Below are positions 8,343 to 16,324 of a stretch of DNA of 64,000 nt, one piece after another. The position numbers and the translations under genes were made by a program. The DNA comes from Chitinophagales bacterium (GTDB lineage: Bacteria; Bacteroidota; Bacteroidia; Chitinophagales; Chitinophagaceae). The notes under the pieces were generated by a model. That model had not been told where the DNA came from and did no database searches. It worked only from the letters and a program-made list of their open reading frames with translations. The stretch lies in assembly GCA_017303415.1 (NCBI GenBank), contig JAFLBJ010000001.1:2418001-2482000 (forward strand), written 5' to 3'. Numbering within the stretch: the first letter of the stretch is position 1; the number at the start of each line of letters is the position of its first letter.

Positions 8343-9344
8343 TCAGGGTTGCATCATTTTCACCACCATTTCCTTTAACAGGGAGGCATCTTCCGTATCG
8401 ACATGATGTACCCCAATACTTTTCAAATTATACTCATGCAGTAGCAAAAGAATACGTTCTGTGCCCTGGTAATCGAAATTTCTGGCTGCCACCAGATAGT
8501 CTTTTACAAAAAAGGGAGGAATGCCGGCGGAGGCTGCAATGACTTTTTCATCCCGCGTATTCAGACCATGGATCATAAAGACCTTGCTGAAATAGCCATA
8601 CAGGGATGGCAATACCAGTTGAATCGGGCCGGCTTTTGGATTGGCACCAAAGTACTGGATGATGCGTAAGGCCTTGGGGAGGTCGCGCGTAGCAATGGCT
8701 GCCTGCAGCTCAAAAACGTTATAATCCTTACTAATACCAATAAAGGCTTCGATATCTTCTTCGGTGATGGTCTTTTTCTTCCCCAGGTTGACGAGTATTT
8801 TCTCCACCTCATTCTCGATCCGGGAAAGGTCATTTCCTGTATGGTCAACCAATAGCCGGGCTGCTTTTTCGGAAATAGCATACCCTTTACCTTTGACCAT
8901 TTCGTGGGTCCATTGGGGCACCTTATCCTCGTACATCCTTTTTGTGGTCAGCATCACCCCTTTTTCCTTTAGCAGTTTGGCCAGTTTACTCCGGCCATCC
9001 ACTTTTTTGTCTTTATAGGATACCACAAAGACCGTGGTGGAGGAAGGGGCGTCGATATAAGGCTCCAGTTTATCAATTTCGCGCATCTGCTGGGCTTCTT
9101 TGAGCAGTACGACCTGCCTCTCCGCAAACATGGGATACCGCCTGCAAGCATTGATCACATCGGCCCAGGAAGCATCCCGGCCATAGAATACGGTGAGGTT
9201 GAAACCAGCTTCTGCTTCAGAAAGAATCTTATGTTCGGCATAGTGCATCACCTTATCTATAAAGTATTCCTCCTCCCCTTCAAGCCAATAAACAGGCTTG
9301 AATACTCTTTTTTCCCAATCCGATATTATCTTTTCTACCGACAT
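8343..9344 (-). CDS. holA: DNA polymerase III subunit delta
   Basis: 333 residues, the usual length for HolA. The delta subunit opens the sliding clamp within the clamp-loader complex. Recognisable features are the N-terminal VYWLEGEEEYFIDK (family pattern YLL.G.E.yli), a central AAA+-like fold without an intact Walker A, as expected for delta, and the segment LLVDHTGNDLSRIENEVEKI typical of the DNA_pol3_delta domain. The C-terminal helical collar domain follows. It is transcribed alone from a TACATTTG element 25 bases upstream. Confidence 0.9.
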   Translation of the reverse strand: MSVEKIISDWEKRVFKPVYWLEGEEEYFIDKVMHYAEHKILSEAEAGFNLTVFYGRDASWADVINACRRYPMFAERQVVLLKEAQQMREIDKLEPYIDAPSSTTVFVVSYKDKKVDGRSKLAKLLKEKGVMLTTKRMYEDKVPQWTHEMVKGKGYAISEKAARLLVDHTGNDLSRIENEVEKILVNLGKKKTITEEDIEAFIGISKDYNVFELQAAIATRDLPKALRIIQYFGANPKAGPIQLVLPSLYGYFSKVFMIHGLNTRDEKVIAASAGIPPFFVKDYLVAARNFDYQGTERILLLLHEYNLKSIGVHHVDTEDASLLKEMVVKMMQP

Positions 9345-9368
9345 AAGACGCTAAGATACAGGCTTTCG

Positions 9369-9376
9369 CAAATGTA
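9369..9376 (-). promoter_or_regulatory. -7 promoter element (TACATTTG) for holA
   Basis: Forward CAAATGTA is TACATTTG on the minus strand, an exact TAnnTTTG match 24 bases before the holA ATG. Confidence 0.5.
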
Positions 9377-9422
9377 CGTTTGAAATTTTGCTGACACCTT
9401 ACCCGTTCAATTTTTTAGTTTT

Positions 9423-9437
9423 TGGCACGGTTTTAGA
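9423..9437 (+). promoter_or_regulatory. Possible sigma-54 -24/-12 element
   Basis: TGGCACGGTTTTAGA matches the -24 half of the sigma-54 consensus (TGGCACG) exactly. At correct spacing the -12 half keeps the G but has A in place of the usual C. If used, transcription would begin near 9449, which is compatible with the ATG at 9530 but not with the ATG at 9440. Weak evidence. Confidence 0.25.
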
Positions 9438-9529
9438 AAATGGAGTTGTTCAGGTATGTGAAGAATAAGTTCACTGCCGGGCTTTCGGAAAAAAATAATT
9501 TTGAAAAACCCATATTAAAACCCATAACG

Positions 9530-10510
9530 ATGACAAACACAAACTATCCATCGGCCACTCCGCAGGAAACCAAACCCAAGAGCAATTCGAACAAGAATAT
9601 CCTGATCGGTATTCTGGCTGCCGGTTTACTGGGAACCTGGGGATATCTGCTGTATGACAAGAACAAAACCAATGAGACCCTGGGTCTGAAGGATACAAAG
9701 ATCACTTCAGTCACCAATCAGTTCGACTCCCTGAAGTATGCCTATGATGAGGCCGTTCTTCGATTGGATTCCCTGACCGGTGACAATAACCTCAAAGAAG
9801 GCCAGTTGAGCGAGCGCCAAAAAGAGATCATGGACCTTAAAAACCAGATCCGCACCGCCCTCAAAGCAAAAAATGCTTCGGCATCTGAGGTAGCTAAGCT
9901 TAAATCCATGATCGGTCAACTGAATGATAAGATCACCAGCTACGAAACAGAAATTGCCCAGTTGACGGCCCAAAACCAGCAACTAACCTCTGATAACGCC
10001 CAATTGACCTCGGAAAAGCAGGTCCTAACCGAAAATCTTACCGTAACCGCTGCTGAAAAGGATGAAGCCCTCCGTACAGTGGATGTAGGTTCTACTTTCA
10101 GCGCCTCCAATATCCAGATCACTCCTGTTAACGAAAGAAAGAACGGGAAGGAAAAAACCACCAGCACCGCCAAGAAAGTGGACAAACTGGTTGTTTCCTT
10201 TGATGTAGAAAACCGCATCGCTAAATCTGGCCCTGCCGATATCTATATCATGGTAACTGCCCCCGATGGAAAGATCATTTCTGATGCTGCTACCCTTGGT
10301 TCCGGCAACCTGAGCACACGGAATGATGGCGAACGCACCTTTACCAGCAAACTCTCTATCAACTACAATCAGGGAACCCGTAAAAACCTTCAACTCCCGA
10401 TCCAATGGTCTGGTTTCACCACCGGTGACTACAAGATCGAAGTTTACCACAATGGTTTCAAGATCGGTGAAGGCACACGCTCACTGAAGAAAGGTGGTAT
10501 TTTTGGATAA
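9530..10510 (+). CDS. Membrane-anchored coiled-coil protein of unknown function (paralogue 1)
   Basis: 326 residues from the preferred ATG; an ATG at 9440 would add 30 polar residues. The order is a short polar N-terminus, one membrane segment (ILIGILAAGLLGTWGYLL), a long coiled coil rich in Q, L, E and K (roughly residues 45-180), a linker, and a C-terminal beta-rich domain (KLVVSFDVENR to IGEGTRSL). The order suggests the coiled coil and C-terminal domain are outside the cytoplasm, but topology is inferred. The next gene shares the same layout and the signatures LLGTW/LVGTW, LYDKNK and KLV(V/I)SFDV, so the two are tandem duplicates. I do not recognise the family. Confidence 0.8.
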   Translation: MTNTNYPSATPQETKPKSNSNKNILIGILAAGLLGTWGYLLYDKNKTNETLGLKDTKITSVTNQFDSLKYAYDEAVLRLDSLTGDNNLKEGQLSERQKEIMDLKNQIRTALKAKNASASEVAKLKSMIGQLNDKITSYETEIAQLTAQNQQLTSDNAQLTSEKQVLTENLTVTAAEKDEALRTVDVGSTFSASNIQITPVNERKNGKEKTTSTAKKVDKLVVSFDVENRIAKSGPADIYIMVTAPDGKIISDAATLGSGNLSTRNDGERTFTSKLSINYNQGTRKNLQLPIQWSGFTTGDYKIEVYHNGFKIGEGTRSLKKGGIFG

Positions 10511-10612
10511 GAATCAGGAATTAGAAATACTGAATAAGAAATAAGGAAGGGGGGTACCGATTGGTTACCCCCCTTCCTTATTTCTTTTTTATTATTCCTT
10601 ATTTCTTATTTT
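10511..10612. repeat. Heptamer array with inverted arms between the two coiled-coil genes
   Basis: Starting directly after the stop, six consecutive 7-base units of the form (G/A)AATNAG run from 10511 to 10552, followed after the hairpin loop by heptads of the form TTATTNC (about 10571-10612). The inner part forms the terminator at 10536-10590. Confidence 0.7.
10536..10590 (+). terminator. Strong hairpin terminator inside a heptamer array
   Basis: Left arm 10536-10558 pairs with right arm 10563-10586 over about 22 bp with a single-base discrepancy, around a very short loop, and is followed by a T run. The GC-rich core is GGGGGGTACC against GGTTACCCCCC. It probably separates the two paralogues transcriptionally. 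Confidence 0.75.
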
Positions 10613-10628
10613 TAAGCAGTTTAAAATT

Positions 10629-11546
10629 ATGAAGGACAACAAATCGCTACTGCTGGTCTTGCTTTCTTTTGGCCTGGTTGGCACCTGGATCTATCACCTC
10701 TATGATAAGAACAAGGTCGTTGGACAATTGCCTTCCAAGCAAATTGTTATTGATACTCAGGCTATTGTAAAGCCGTACCTGGATAGTATGCAGGCTGTTC
10801 TCATGAATTCCTCTCTGGCCGGTTCCTTAAATACCCCCTCTGTTGATTCCCTTCAGGGTCAATTAAGCGGAAAACTTCAGGAAATTCAACGGCTGAAAAG
10901 CCAGATCCAGGCTATTTTGAAAAAACAGAATATCTCTTCGACTGATCTGCAAAGTGCCCGGGATATGATCCGGGAACTCCGTTTTCGGGTGGAAGACATG
11001 CAGGTTCAAAATACTGACCTGGAAAAGGAAAGAGGTCGCCTGACGGATGTAATGGCCCAATTGAACACCCAGGTTGATTCCCTCCAGAACGGTATCCGTA
11101 AATTGGATGAGGAAAACAAGAAACTTACGCGCCAGGTAGTTGACGCCTCTCTTTTTGTCGCCACATCAACCAGTCTCAAGGCTATGAACCTGCGCTCCGG
11201 AAACAAGGAAGTACCTACTGCTTCCTCCAAAAAGGCCAAGAAACTGGTGATCTCATTTGATGTACAAAACAATGCCATGAATTTTCCCAATGCTGAATTG
11301 GTCATTGTGGTAAAAGACCCCAATGGAAAGACCATTACCGAGGATATTTGGGGATCGGGTAGTTTTGATACCCGTACAGAAGGCCGGATCAGTTTTACCC
11401 GGAAAGTGAGATTTGATTATACCAAGGGCGAACCTCATAATATTCTCTTTTCCCTTAGTCCTGATGAGTTCCTTGCCGGAACCTATCAATTACTTGTATT
11501 TCAGAATGGGGTGAGGATTGGAAAGACGACGTTGGGGCTGAATTGA
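10629..11546 (+). CDS. Membrane-anchored coiled-coil protein of unknown function (paralogue 2)
   Basis: 305 residues. Same architecture as the preceding gene: membrane segment at residues 5-22 (LLLVLLSFGLVGTWIYHL), LYDKNK directly after it, a coiled coil of about 100 residues (SLQGQLSGKLQEIQRLKSQ onward), and a C-terminal beta-rich domain starting KKLVISFDVQNN. Clearly homologous to its neighbour yet well diverged, so an old duplication. It lacks the long polar N-terminus of paralogue 1. Function unknown; a scaffold-like or envelope-spanning role would fit the shape but is speculative. A large heptamer inverted repeat follows the stop. Confidence 0.8.
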   Translation: MKDNKSLLLVLLSFGLVGTWIYHLYDKNKVVGQLPSKQIVIDTQAIVKPYLDSMQAVLMNSSLAGSLNTPSVDSLQGQLSGKLQEIQRLKSQIQAILKKQNISSTDLQSARDMIRELRFRVEDMQVQNTDLEKERGRLTDVMAQLNTQVDSLQNGIRKLDEENKKLTRQVVDASLFVATSTSLKAMNLRSGNKEVPTASSKKAKKLVISFDVQNNAMNFPNAELVIVVKDPNGKTITEDIWGSGSFDTRTEGRISFTRKVRFDYTKGEPHNILFSLSPDEFLAGTYQLLVFQNGVRIGKTTLGLN

Positions 11547-11786
11547 GGCGGGAGGCGTGAGAGACGTGAGACGTGAGACGTGAGGGGTGAGAAACGTGAA
11601 GCGTGAGACGTGAGGTGTGAGAGGTGAATAGTGAATGGTGAATAGTGAATAGAAAATAAAGAAAAGGTCAATAGTAAATACTATTGACCTTTTCTTATTT
11701 AGGTAATTCACTATTCACCATTCACTGCTCACTATTCACCCCTCACCCCTCACGTCTCACGCCTCACGCCTCACGTCTCTCACGCC
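11547..11786. repeat. Large inverted repeat built from degenerate TCACNNN heptamers
   Basis: The left arm (11547-11650) is about 13 units of NNNGTGA and the right arm (11706-11786) about 11 units of TCACNNN, flanking an 18-bp perfect hairpin. The four-base core is almost invariant and the other three positions vary, but the order of unit variants (TCACTAT and TCACCAT near the centre, TCACGTC and TCACGCC at the edges) is similar in both arms. It fills the gap between two convergent genes. Confidence 0.9.
11659..11700. terminator. Bidirectional hairpin terminator at the centre of the heptamer repeat
   Basis: Arms 11659-11676 and 11679-11696 are perfectly complementary over 18 bp with a two-base AA loop, with A-rich sequence on one side and TTATTT on the other. 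It sits between convergent genes and could stop transcription from both sides. Confidence 0.75.
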
Positions 11787-11795
11787 CCCCTCGAA

Positions 11796-14714
11796 CTAAA
11801 ACAAATTATATCCATAGCTCACATAATACAACCCACCCACGGCCGGGCTACCATAACCGGTGCGGCGATAGGTATTGGCGATATTGGTACCACCAATGCG
11901 GAAAACGCCTTTGGTATTGGGTACTTTGTAGGTGAACTGAATATCGGCGGTGAGGATGGATGGTAGGGTACCTGTAACGAAGGTTCCTTCGTAATACACT
12001 TCATCCTGCCATTTCATCAGGAAATTGAATCCGATGTTCTTGATGAAATTATCGTTGCGGAGACCAAGGTTAACCCGGTATTTGGGTGCATTGAAGAAGG
12101 TTACAAAACCAACGGGCACATCGTTGAGCACATCGGAATAGGCGTTACCACTTAATACGAACCCACGGGCGATCTGATATTCCAATCCAATTCCCCATCC
12201 TTTGGCATTCACATCATTCTCCGCATTTTCATTGTAAGAAAGATTGCGGGTGGTGAGGGGGTTCAGGATTCCACTGGGGTTTCCGGTAGTGGATTGTCCG
12301 ATGGCCACGGAGGCCAGGAAGTTGTCGTAGGTGCTGAAATAGTAATAGGCATCAACCAGTAATCGCTTAGCGATAACCCCTTTATATCCTACCTCGGTAG
12401 AGACCACGCTCTCTGGTTTCATGCCTTTGTATTGTGCCTGTACCAGGAGGTTGGTGTTATTTGCAGTTCTTGCTGCGGCGATGGACTCAGCTGTATAACC
12501 CGGGTTTGAGTTCAGGCCATAATAGGTCTGGAACTCAGGAATACCACCGATCAGGATACCGGAACCTACGTTCAGGTTGATATACTGGTTCTGGTTGGTG
12601 GGGAAACGATAGGCGGTCTGGTAAGAGACACGCAGGTTATTGTCTTTAGCCACTTTCAACACCGCTGTAAAGCGGGGTGTGAAACGGCCATCAAAGTTCT
12701 TGTGCTTATCATACCGGCCAGCGGCGGTAAGAGTAAGGGCATCGTTGAATAATTTCTTACGCAGCTGAACATATCCACCAAACTCCGAAACTTTGATGGG
12801 TCCGGTGGTATCGGCGAAAATGGTTCCGCGGGAATTCAGGTTATATAATTTCCAGTTCGCTCCGGTGATTACTTCCAATTTCTCGCTGAAGCCGAGTACA
12901 TCGGAGAGGTTCAACTGACCCTCTGTTGAGTACAGGTCGGTACGATCGAGGAATTTGGCACCGGCAGGAATGGCGGTGGTCATGATATTTTCTTTCAGCG
13001 TATTGAAAGCAGCGCTACCTGGAAGGGGTCGGCCCACATCCGCCGCATTACGGGCAAACAGGTGGGCGCCATATTCGTCTGCAGGCAATCCGGCTCCAAG
13101 CACATTTAATTTATATCCGAGATAGTTCCCGATATAGGTAGGATACCAAACATTACTGCTCTTGAAGGCCTCCTGCATTAACCGGCCAAGTACGGTGGCA
13201 TTATACGCTTCTCCGGCATTTTCCTGGGTAGTGTAGCCACGAACAAACCAGTTCTTATGACGCACTTCCAGTTTATGCTGGGCCATTTTGAAATTGCGGA
13301 GTGAATAGCGGTCTGCACCTGTATAAACGGTAGTACCGGCACCCCAGAAAGTATTCCACGAAGCTTCGATACCCGGTGTGATCTTATAGTGGAAACCGGC
13401 GTTGAATTTAAAGTTAAGCGTATTGTAATCCACCAGGTCACGCTCGTTATAACCGGTACGGGAAACGTTTTGGTTAGGCACCAGGTTATTACGCAATCCC
13501 CAATAGAATGGGAACATTTGATTGATCGTAGACAACAGTGCCGCATTGGAACCGAAGGCTGTGGACAGGATGGTATTGATCTGTGCGGGTGTTGCATTAG
13601 AAGGGATCAGCCCATTCAGGGTGGTAACGATATTGGGAATGGCACCACCGGATGCTACGGCAATTCCGGCGCGATAGCTCTCCTGAACAGATTGAGTGAC
13701 CTGGAACATATTGGCGGATGTTTCATCGCCATATACGTTAACCCCGTCGTAGTTGGGGTCTGTTTGGCGATTTCCCGGAACGATCTTACTCAATACGTTG
13801 TTCCGTTGCACATTGCTAATATCATCGGCTTGCCAATCATTTGCTTTAAGGAATTGGGCGTTGATCTTGAATGCCCATTTGTCCTTATGATTTTTGGCCC
13901 AACGGATGGTCCAATCATAGTAAGGAGAAGCACTACGTTGTTTACCATCCGTATGCATTACACCTTGTTTGAGGTTAAAGCTCAAACCCTGGTATTTAAA
14001 TGGGTTCTTACTATTGATCAGCAGGGTTCCGTTCATACCTCCCGAACCATAGAGTGCGGAAGAGGCACCGGAAAGTAATTCGATATTGTCCACATCCAGT
14101 TCGGTTACACCGAGGATATTACCTACGGCGAAGTTCAAACCGGGGGCCATATTATCCATACCGTCGATCAACTGGTTGAGACGGGTATTACCACTGCTTA
14201 CAAATCCGCGGGTGGTCACCGTACGGAAGGTAAGACTGGCTGTATGCATATCCACCCCTTTCAGGTTGGTAATGGCATCATAATAATTGGGAGCGGCGAT
14301 GGCGCGTAAATTGGCTCCACCCAGTCTTTCGATGGTTACAGGAGCGTCCAAAGCCCTTTGAACGGAACGGGTAGCGGCTACCACCACTTCCTGGCCGAGG
14401 GCCGAAGTGGCAACGATAGAAACTTCAATGCTGGCGGAGGGGTCAGAAACAGCAACCTCCTGGGTTTCAAAATTGATCGAGGAAACAACCAGGGTAAAAG
14501 GTGCTTTCTGTGTGGTCGTGAAGGAGAAATTTCCATTCTCATCCGTGTAAGTACCAACCGATGTTCCTTTGATGGTCACCGAAACCGCAGGAACGGTTTG
14601 CTTGGTGCCCGCATTCCGGACGGTCCCCTTAATTGTGATAGTCTGAGCAAAGGCAGCAATCGAAGCCAGGCCCGCTATCAGGCACATGGCCAAACAGCGC
14701 AAGCTTTTTCTCAT
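11796..14714 (-). CDS. TonB-dependent outer-membrane receptor with carboxypeptidase-like regulatory domain
   Basis: 972 residues. Signal peptide (about 1-23, ending AAFAQ), then a carboxypeptidase-regulatory-like domain (about 25-110; VPAVSVTIKGTSVGTYTDENG), a plug domain (about 115-230; APVTIERLGGANLRAI, ELLSGASSALYGSGGMNG), and a large barrel ending in a terminal Phe (YGYNLF), the usual assembly signal. It imports an unknown ligand across the outer membrane using TonB energy. No SusD-type lipoprotein is adjacent, so it is not an obvious glycan-uptake SusC. A TACATTTG promoter element lies 26 bases upstream. Confidence 0.9.
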   Translation of the reverse strand: MRKSLRCLAMCLIAGLASIAAFAQTITIKGTVRNAGTKQTVPAVSVTIKGTSVGTYTDENGNFSFTTTQKAPFTLVVSSINFETQEVAVSDPSASIEVSIVATSALGQEVVVAATRSVQRALDAPVTIERLGGANLRAIAAPNYYDAITNLKGVDMHTASLTFRTVTTRGFVSSGNTRLNQLIDGMDNMAPGLNFAVGNILGVTELDVDNIELLSGASSALYGSGGMNGTLLINSKNPFKYQGLSFNLKQGVMHTDGKQRSASPYYDWTIRWAKNHKDKWAFKINAQFLKANDWQADDISNVQRNNVLSKIVPGNRQTDPNYDGVNVYGDETSANMFQVTQSVQESYRAGIAVASGGAIPNIVTTLNGLIPSNATPAQINTILSTAFGSNAALLSTINQMFPFYWGLRNNLVPNQNVSRTGYNERDLVDYNTLNFKFNAGFHYKITPGIEASWNTFWGAGTTVYTGADRYSLRNFKMAQHKLEVRHKNWFVRGYTTQENAGEAYNATVLGRLMQEAFKSSNVWYPTYIGNYLGYKLNVLGAGLPADEYGAHLFARNAADVGRPLPGSAAFNTLKENIMTTAIPAGAKFLDRTDLYSTEGQLNLSDVLGFSEKLEVITGANWKLYNLNSRGTIFADTTGPIKVSEFGGYVQLRKKLFNDALTLTAAGRYDKHKNFDGRFTPRFTAVLKVAKDNNLRVSYQTAYRFPTNQNQYINLNVGSGILIGGIPEFQTYYGLNSNPGYTAESIAAARTANNTNLLVQAQYKGMKPESVVSTEVGYKGVIAKRLLVDAYYYFSTYDNFLASVAIGQSTTGNPSGILNPLTTRNLSYNENAENDVNAKGWGIGLEYQIARGFVLSGNAYSDVLNDVPVGFVTFFNAPKYRVNLGLRNDNFIKNIGFNFLMKWQDEVYYEGTFVTGTLPSILTADIQFTYKVPNTKGVFRIGGTNIANTYRRTGYGSPAVGGLYYVSYGYNLF

Positions 14715-14739
14715 AATTATATGATTTGGTTTATAAAAT

Positions 14740-14747
14740 CAAATGTA
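14740..14747 (-). promoter_or_regulatory. -7 promoter element (TACATTTG) for the TonB receptor
   Basis: Forward CAAATGTA is TACATTTG on the minus strand, an exact TAnnTTTG match 25 bases before the receptor ATG. Confidence 0.5.
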
Positions 14748-14832
14748 AAATAAGGATTGTAATATTCATCTAAAAATTTAATTTTTAATTAATAAGAAAG
14801 GTTTTTCACCGGGAAAATCGGGTGCGAATCAA

Positions 14833-14840
14833 TAGTTTTG
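14833..14840 (+). promoter_or_regulatory. -7 promoter element (TAGTTTTG) for purC
   Basis: An exact TAnnTTTG match 18 bases before the purC ATG and identical to the elements of purM and ribF. The TTG at 14838 is part of it. Confidence 0.55.
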
Positions 14841-14858
14841 CGGCAATTCCAACTGTCT

Positions 14859-15791
14859 ATGTCATCCCTTCATTTTCCATCACAAACGGCCTTCTACCGG
14901 GGCAAGGTCCGGGACGTCTACACGATCGCTGATAAGTGGCTGGTCATGGTAGCCAGCAATCGTATTTCTGCGTTTGATGTGATACTCCCCCGCCCCATTC
15001 CGTTCAAGGGCCAGGTATTGAACCAGATCGCCGCCCACATGTTGAATGCCACACGGGATATCTGTCCTAACTGGCTGGTTGATACACCCGCCCCCCATGT
15101 TTCCTTGGGGAAGAAATGTGTCCCTTTCCGGATCGAAATGGTGGTCCGGGGGAACATGACCGGGCATTCCTGGCGAACCTACCAATCGGGTAAAAGGATA
15201 CTTTGTGGCGCTGAGATGGCGGAAGGGATGAAAGAGAATGACTTCTTCCCCCACCCCATCATCACTCCTTCCACCAAGGCGGAAGAAGGACACGATGAGG
15301 ATATCAGTCCTGACGAGATCATCGAAAAAGGACTGGCCACCGCTGAAGAATGGGACATACTCGAAAAATATACCCTTCAACTTTTTGAACGGGGAAAGGC
15401 CATTGCCGCCAGTCGGGGTTTGATTCTGGCAGATACCAAATATGAATTTGGCAAATTGGATGGAGATATCTTTTTAATGGATGAGATCCATACCCCGGAC
15501 AGCTCCCGCTATTTTTATGCAGAAGGCTTTGCCGAAAGACAGGCAAAAGGAGAAAGACAAAAACAACTGAGTAAAGAATTTGTGCGGGAATGGCTGATCG
15601 CAAACGGGTTTATGGGAAAAGAAGGCCAAACAGTGCCGGAGATGTCGGATGCATGGGTAAAGGAGATCTCACAACGCTATATTGAACTTTACGAAAAAGT
15701 AATCGGCGAGCCTTTCAAACCGGAAGAATGGAGTGAGTCTGAAGTGGAATCAAAAGTGATTGAAAGTTTGGAAAACCTAAAAGCAGGTTGA
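14859..15791 (+). CDS. purC: Phosphoribosylaminoimidazole-succinocarboxamide synthase
   Basis: 310 residues. SAICAR synthase joins CAIR and aspartate with ATP hydrolysis in purine synthesis. Seen: [10 protein letters not shown] near the N-terminus (ATP-binding glycine/lysine segment), [22 protein letters not shown] (family pattern RxxxTGS), and LADTKYEFG with [13 protein letters not shown] near the C-terminus. This is the long, eukaryote-like bacterial form found in Bacteroidota. ATG 14859 was preferred over TTG 14838, which is within the -7 element. It converges on a small lipoprotein gene, with an inverted repeat between them. Confidence 0.92.
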   Translation: MSSLHFPSQTAFYRGKVRDVYTIADKWLVMVASNRISAFDVILPRPIPFKGQVLNQIAAHMLNATRDICPNWLVDTPAPHVSLGKKCVPFRIEMVVRGNMTGHSWRTYQSGKRILCGAEMAEGMKENDFFPHPIITPSTKAEEGHDEDISPDEIIEKGLATAEEWDILEKYTLQLFERGKAIAASRGLILADTKYEFGKLDGDIFLMDEIHTPDSSRYFYAEGFAERQAKGERQKQLSKEFVREWLIANGFMGKEGQTVPEMSDAWVKEISQRYIELYEKVIGEPFKPEEWSESEVESKVIESLENLKAG

Positions 15792-15799
15792 ATATAGGA

Positions 15800-15841
15800 T
15801 TCTCGCAGCGCTCGCAGGAAGCCCTGCGAACGCTGCAGGAA
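15800..15841. repeat. Inverted repeat, TTCTCGCAGCG family, copy 1
   Basis: Arms 15800-15818 and 15823-15841 pair with two mismatches in 19 around a four-base loop, between convergent purC and a lipoprotein gene. It shares its outer sequence (TTCTCGCAGCG) with the repeat at 18493-18538. Likely a bidirectional terminator. Confidence 0.75.
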
Positions 15842-15845
15842 ATTC

Positions 15846-16208
15846 CTAATAACAATAATAGTCGATCTTATCCTGTGCGGTAAAATAGTTCAACCAATAA
15901 TCAGTTACCGTTCCCTGAAAAGTACGTCCCGAGGTAAAATTGTAAAAGGTACTGTACCCATAATAACTCAGGTCGCCATATACAACATCTCCTTCAAAAG
16001 GCATAAACCCGCCTGACGCACGTAGGATCGTATATCCATCAAAGGTTTCCACCACAAAATAGTTACAATAGCTGCTGCTATAGACTACAACACCCCGCTC
16101 CTGGCGAAGCCAGTAGTCCTCATCATCATAGAATCCTCGTTTGGTACAGGAACCCAATAGAACGGTTAAACCGATCAGTAAAAGAGAGAGGGTAAAAATT
16201 CGTTTCAT
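15846..16208 (-). CDS. Small lipoprotein of unknown function
   Basis: 120 residues. Type II signal peptide with lipobox LGSC (Cys21), then an acidic, very tyrosine-rich mature part (YDDEDYW, YSSSYCNYF, YGDLSYYGYS) ending in a cluster of aromatics. Probably anchored in the outer membrane facing the periplasm. I recognise no domain. It stands alone, convergent with purC and divergent from the lactonase-like gene. Confidence 0.65.
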   Translation of the reverse strand: MKRIFTLSLLLIGLTVLLGSCTKRGFYDDEDYWLRQERGVVVYSSSYCNYFVVETFDGYTILRASGGFMPFEGDVVYGDLSYYGYSTFYNFTSGRTFQGTVTDYWLNYFTAQDKIDYYCY

Positions 16209-16324
16209 AGCTGGTGTTTTTTATGTTCAGAAATTGTATTTACCTATAAGATGAAAAAGGCAGGCCAAGGTTTGATGACAAGATGTTAAATTCGTAACTC
16301 AATTCTTAAAGCCTTTAACAGATC

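Noticed and set aside
11547-11786. CRISPR array
   Set aside because: Units are only seven bases, there are no spacers, the arms are inverted relative to each other and no cas genes are present.
11684-11935. Open reading frame of 83 codons through the heptamer repeat
   Set aside because: Its first half is translated repeat and the second half is antisense to the end of the TonB receptor gene; nothing resembles a protein.
11796-14714. SusC-type glycan importer of a polysaccharide utilisation locus
   Set aside because: No SusD-like lipoprotein or glycoside hydrolase is adjacent.
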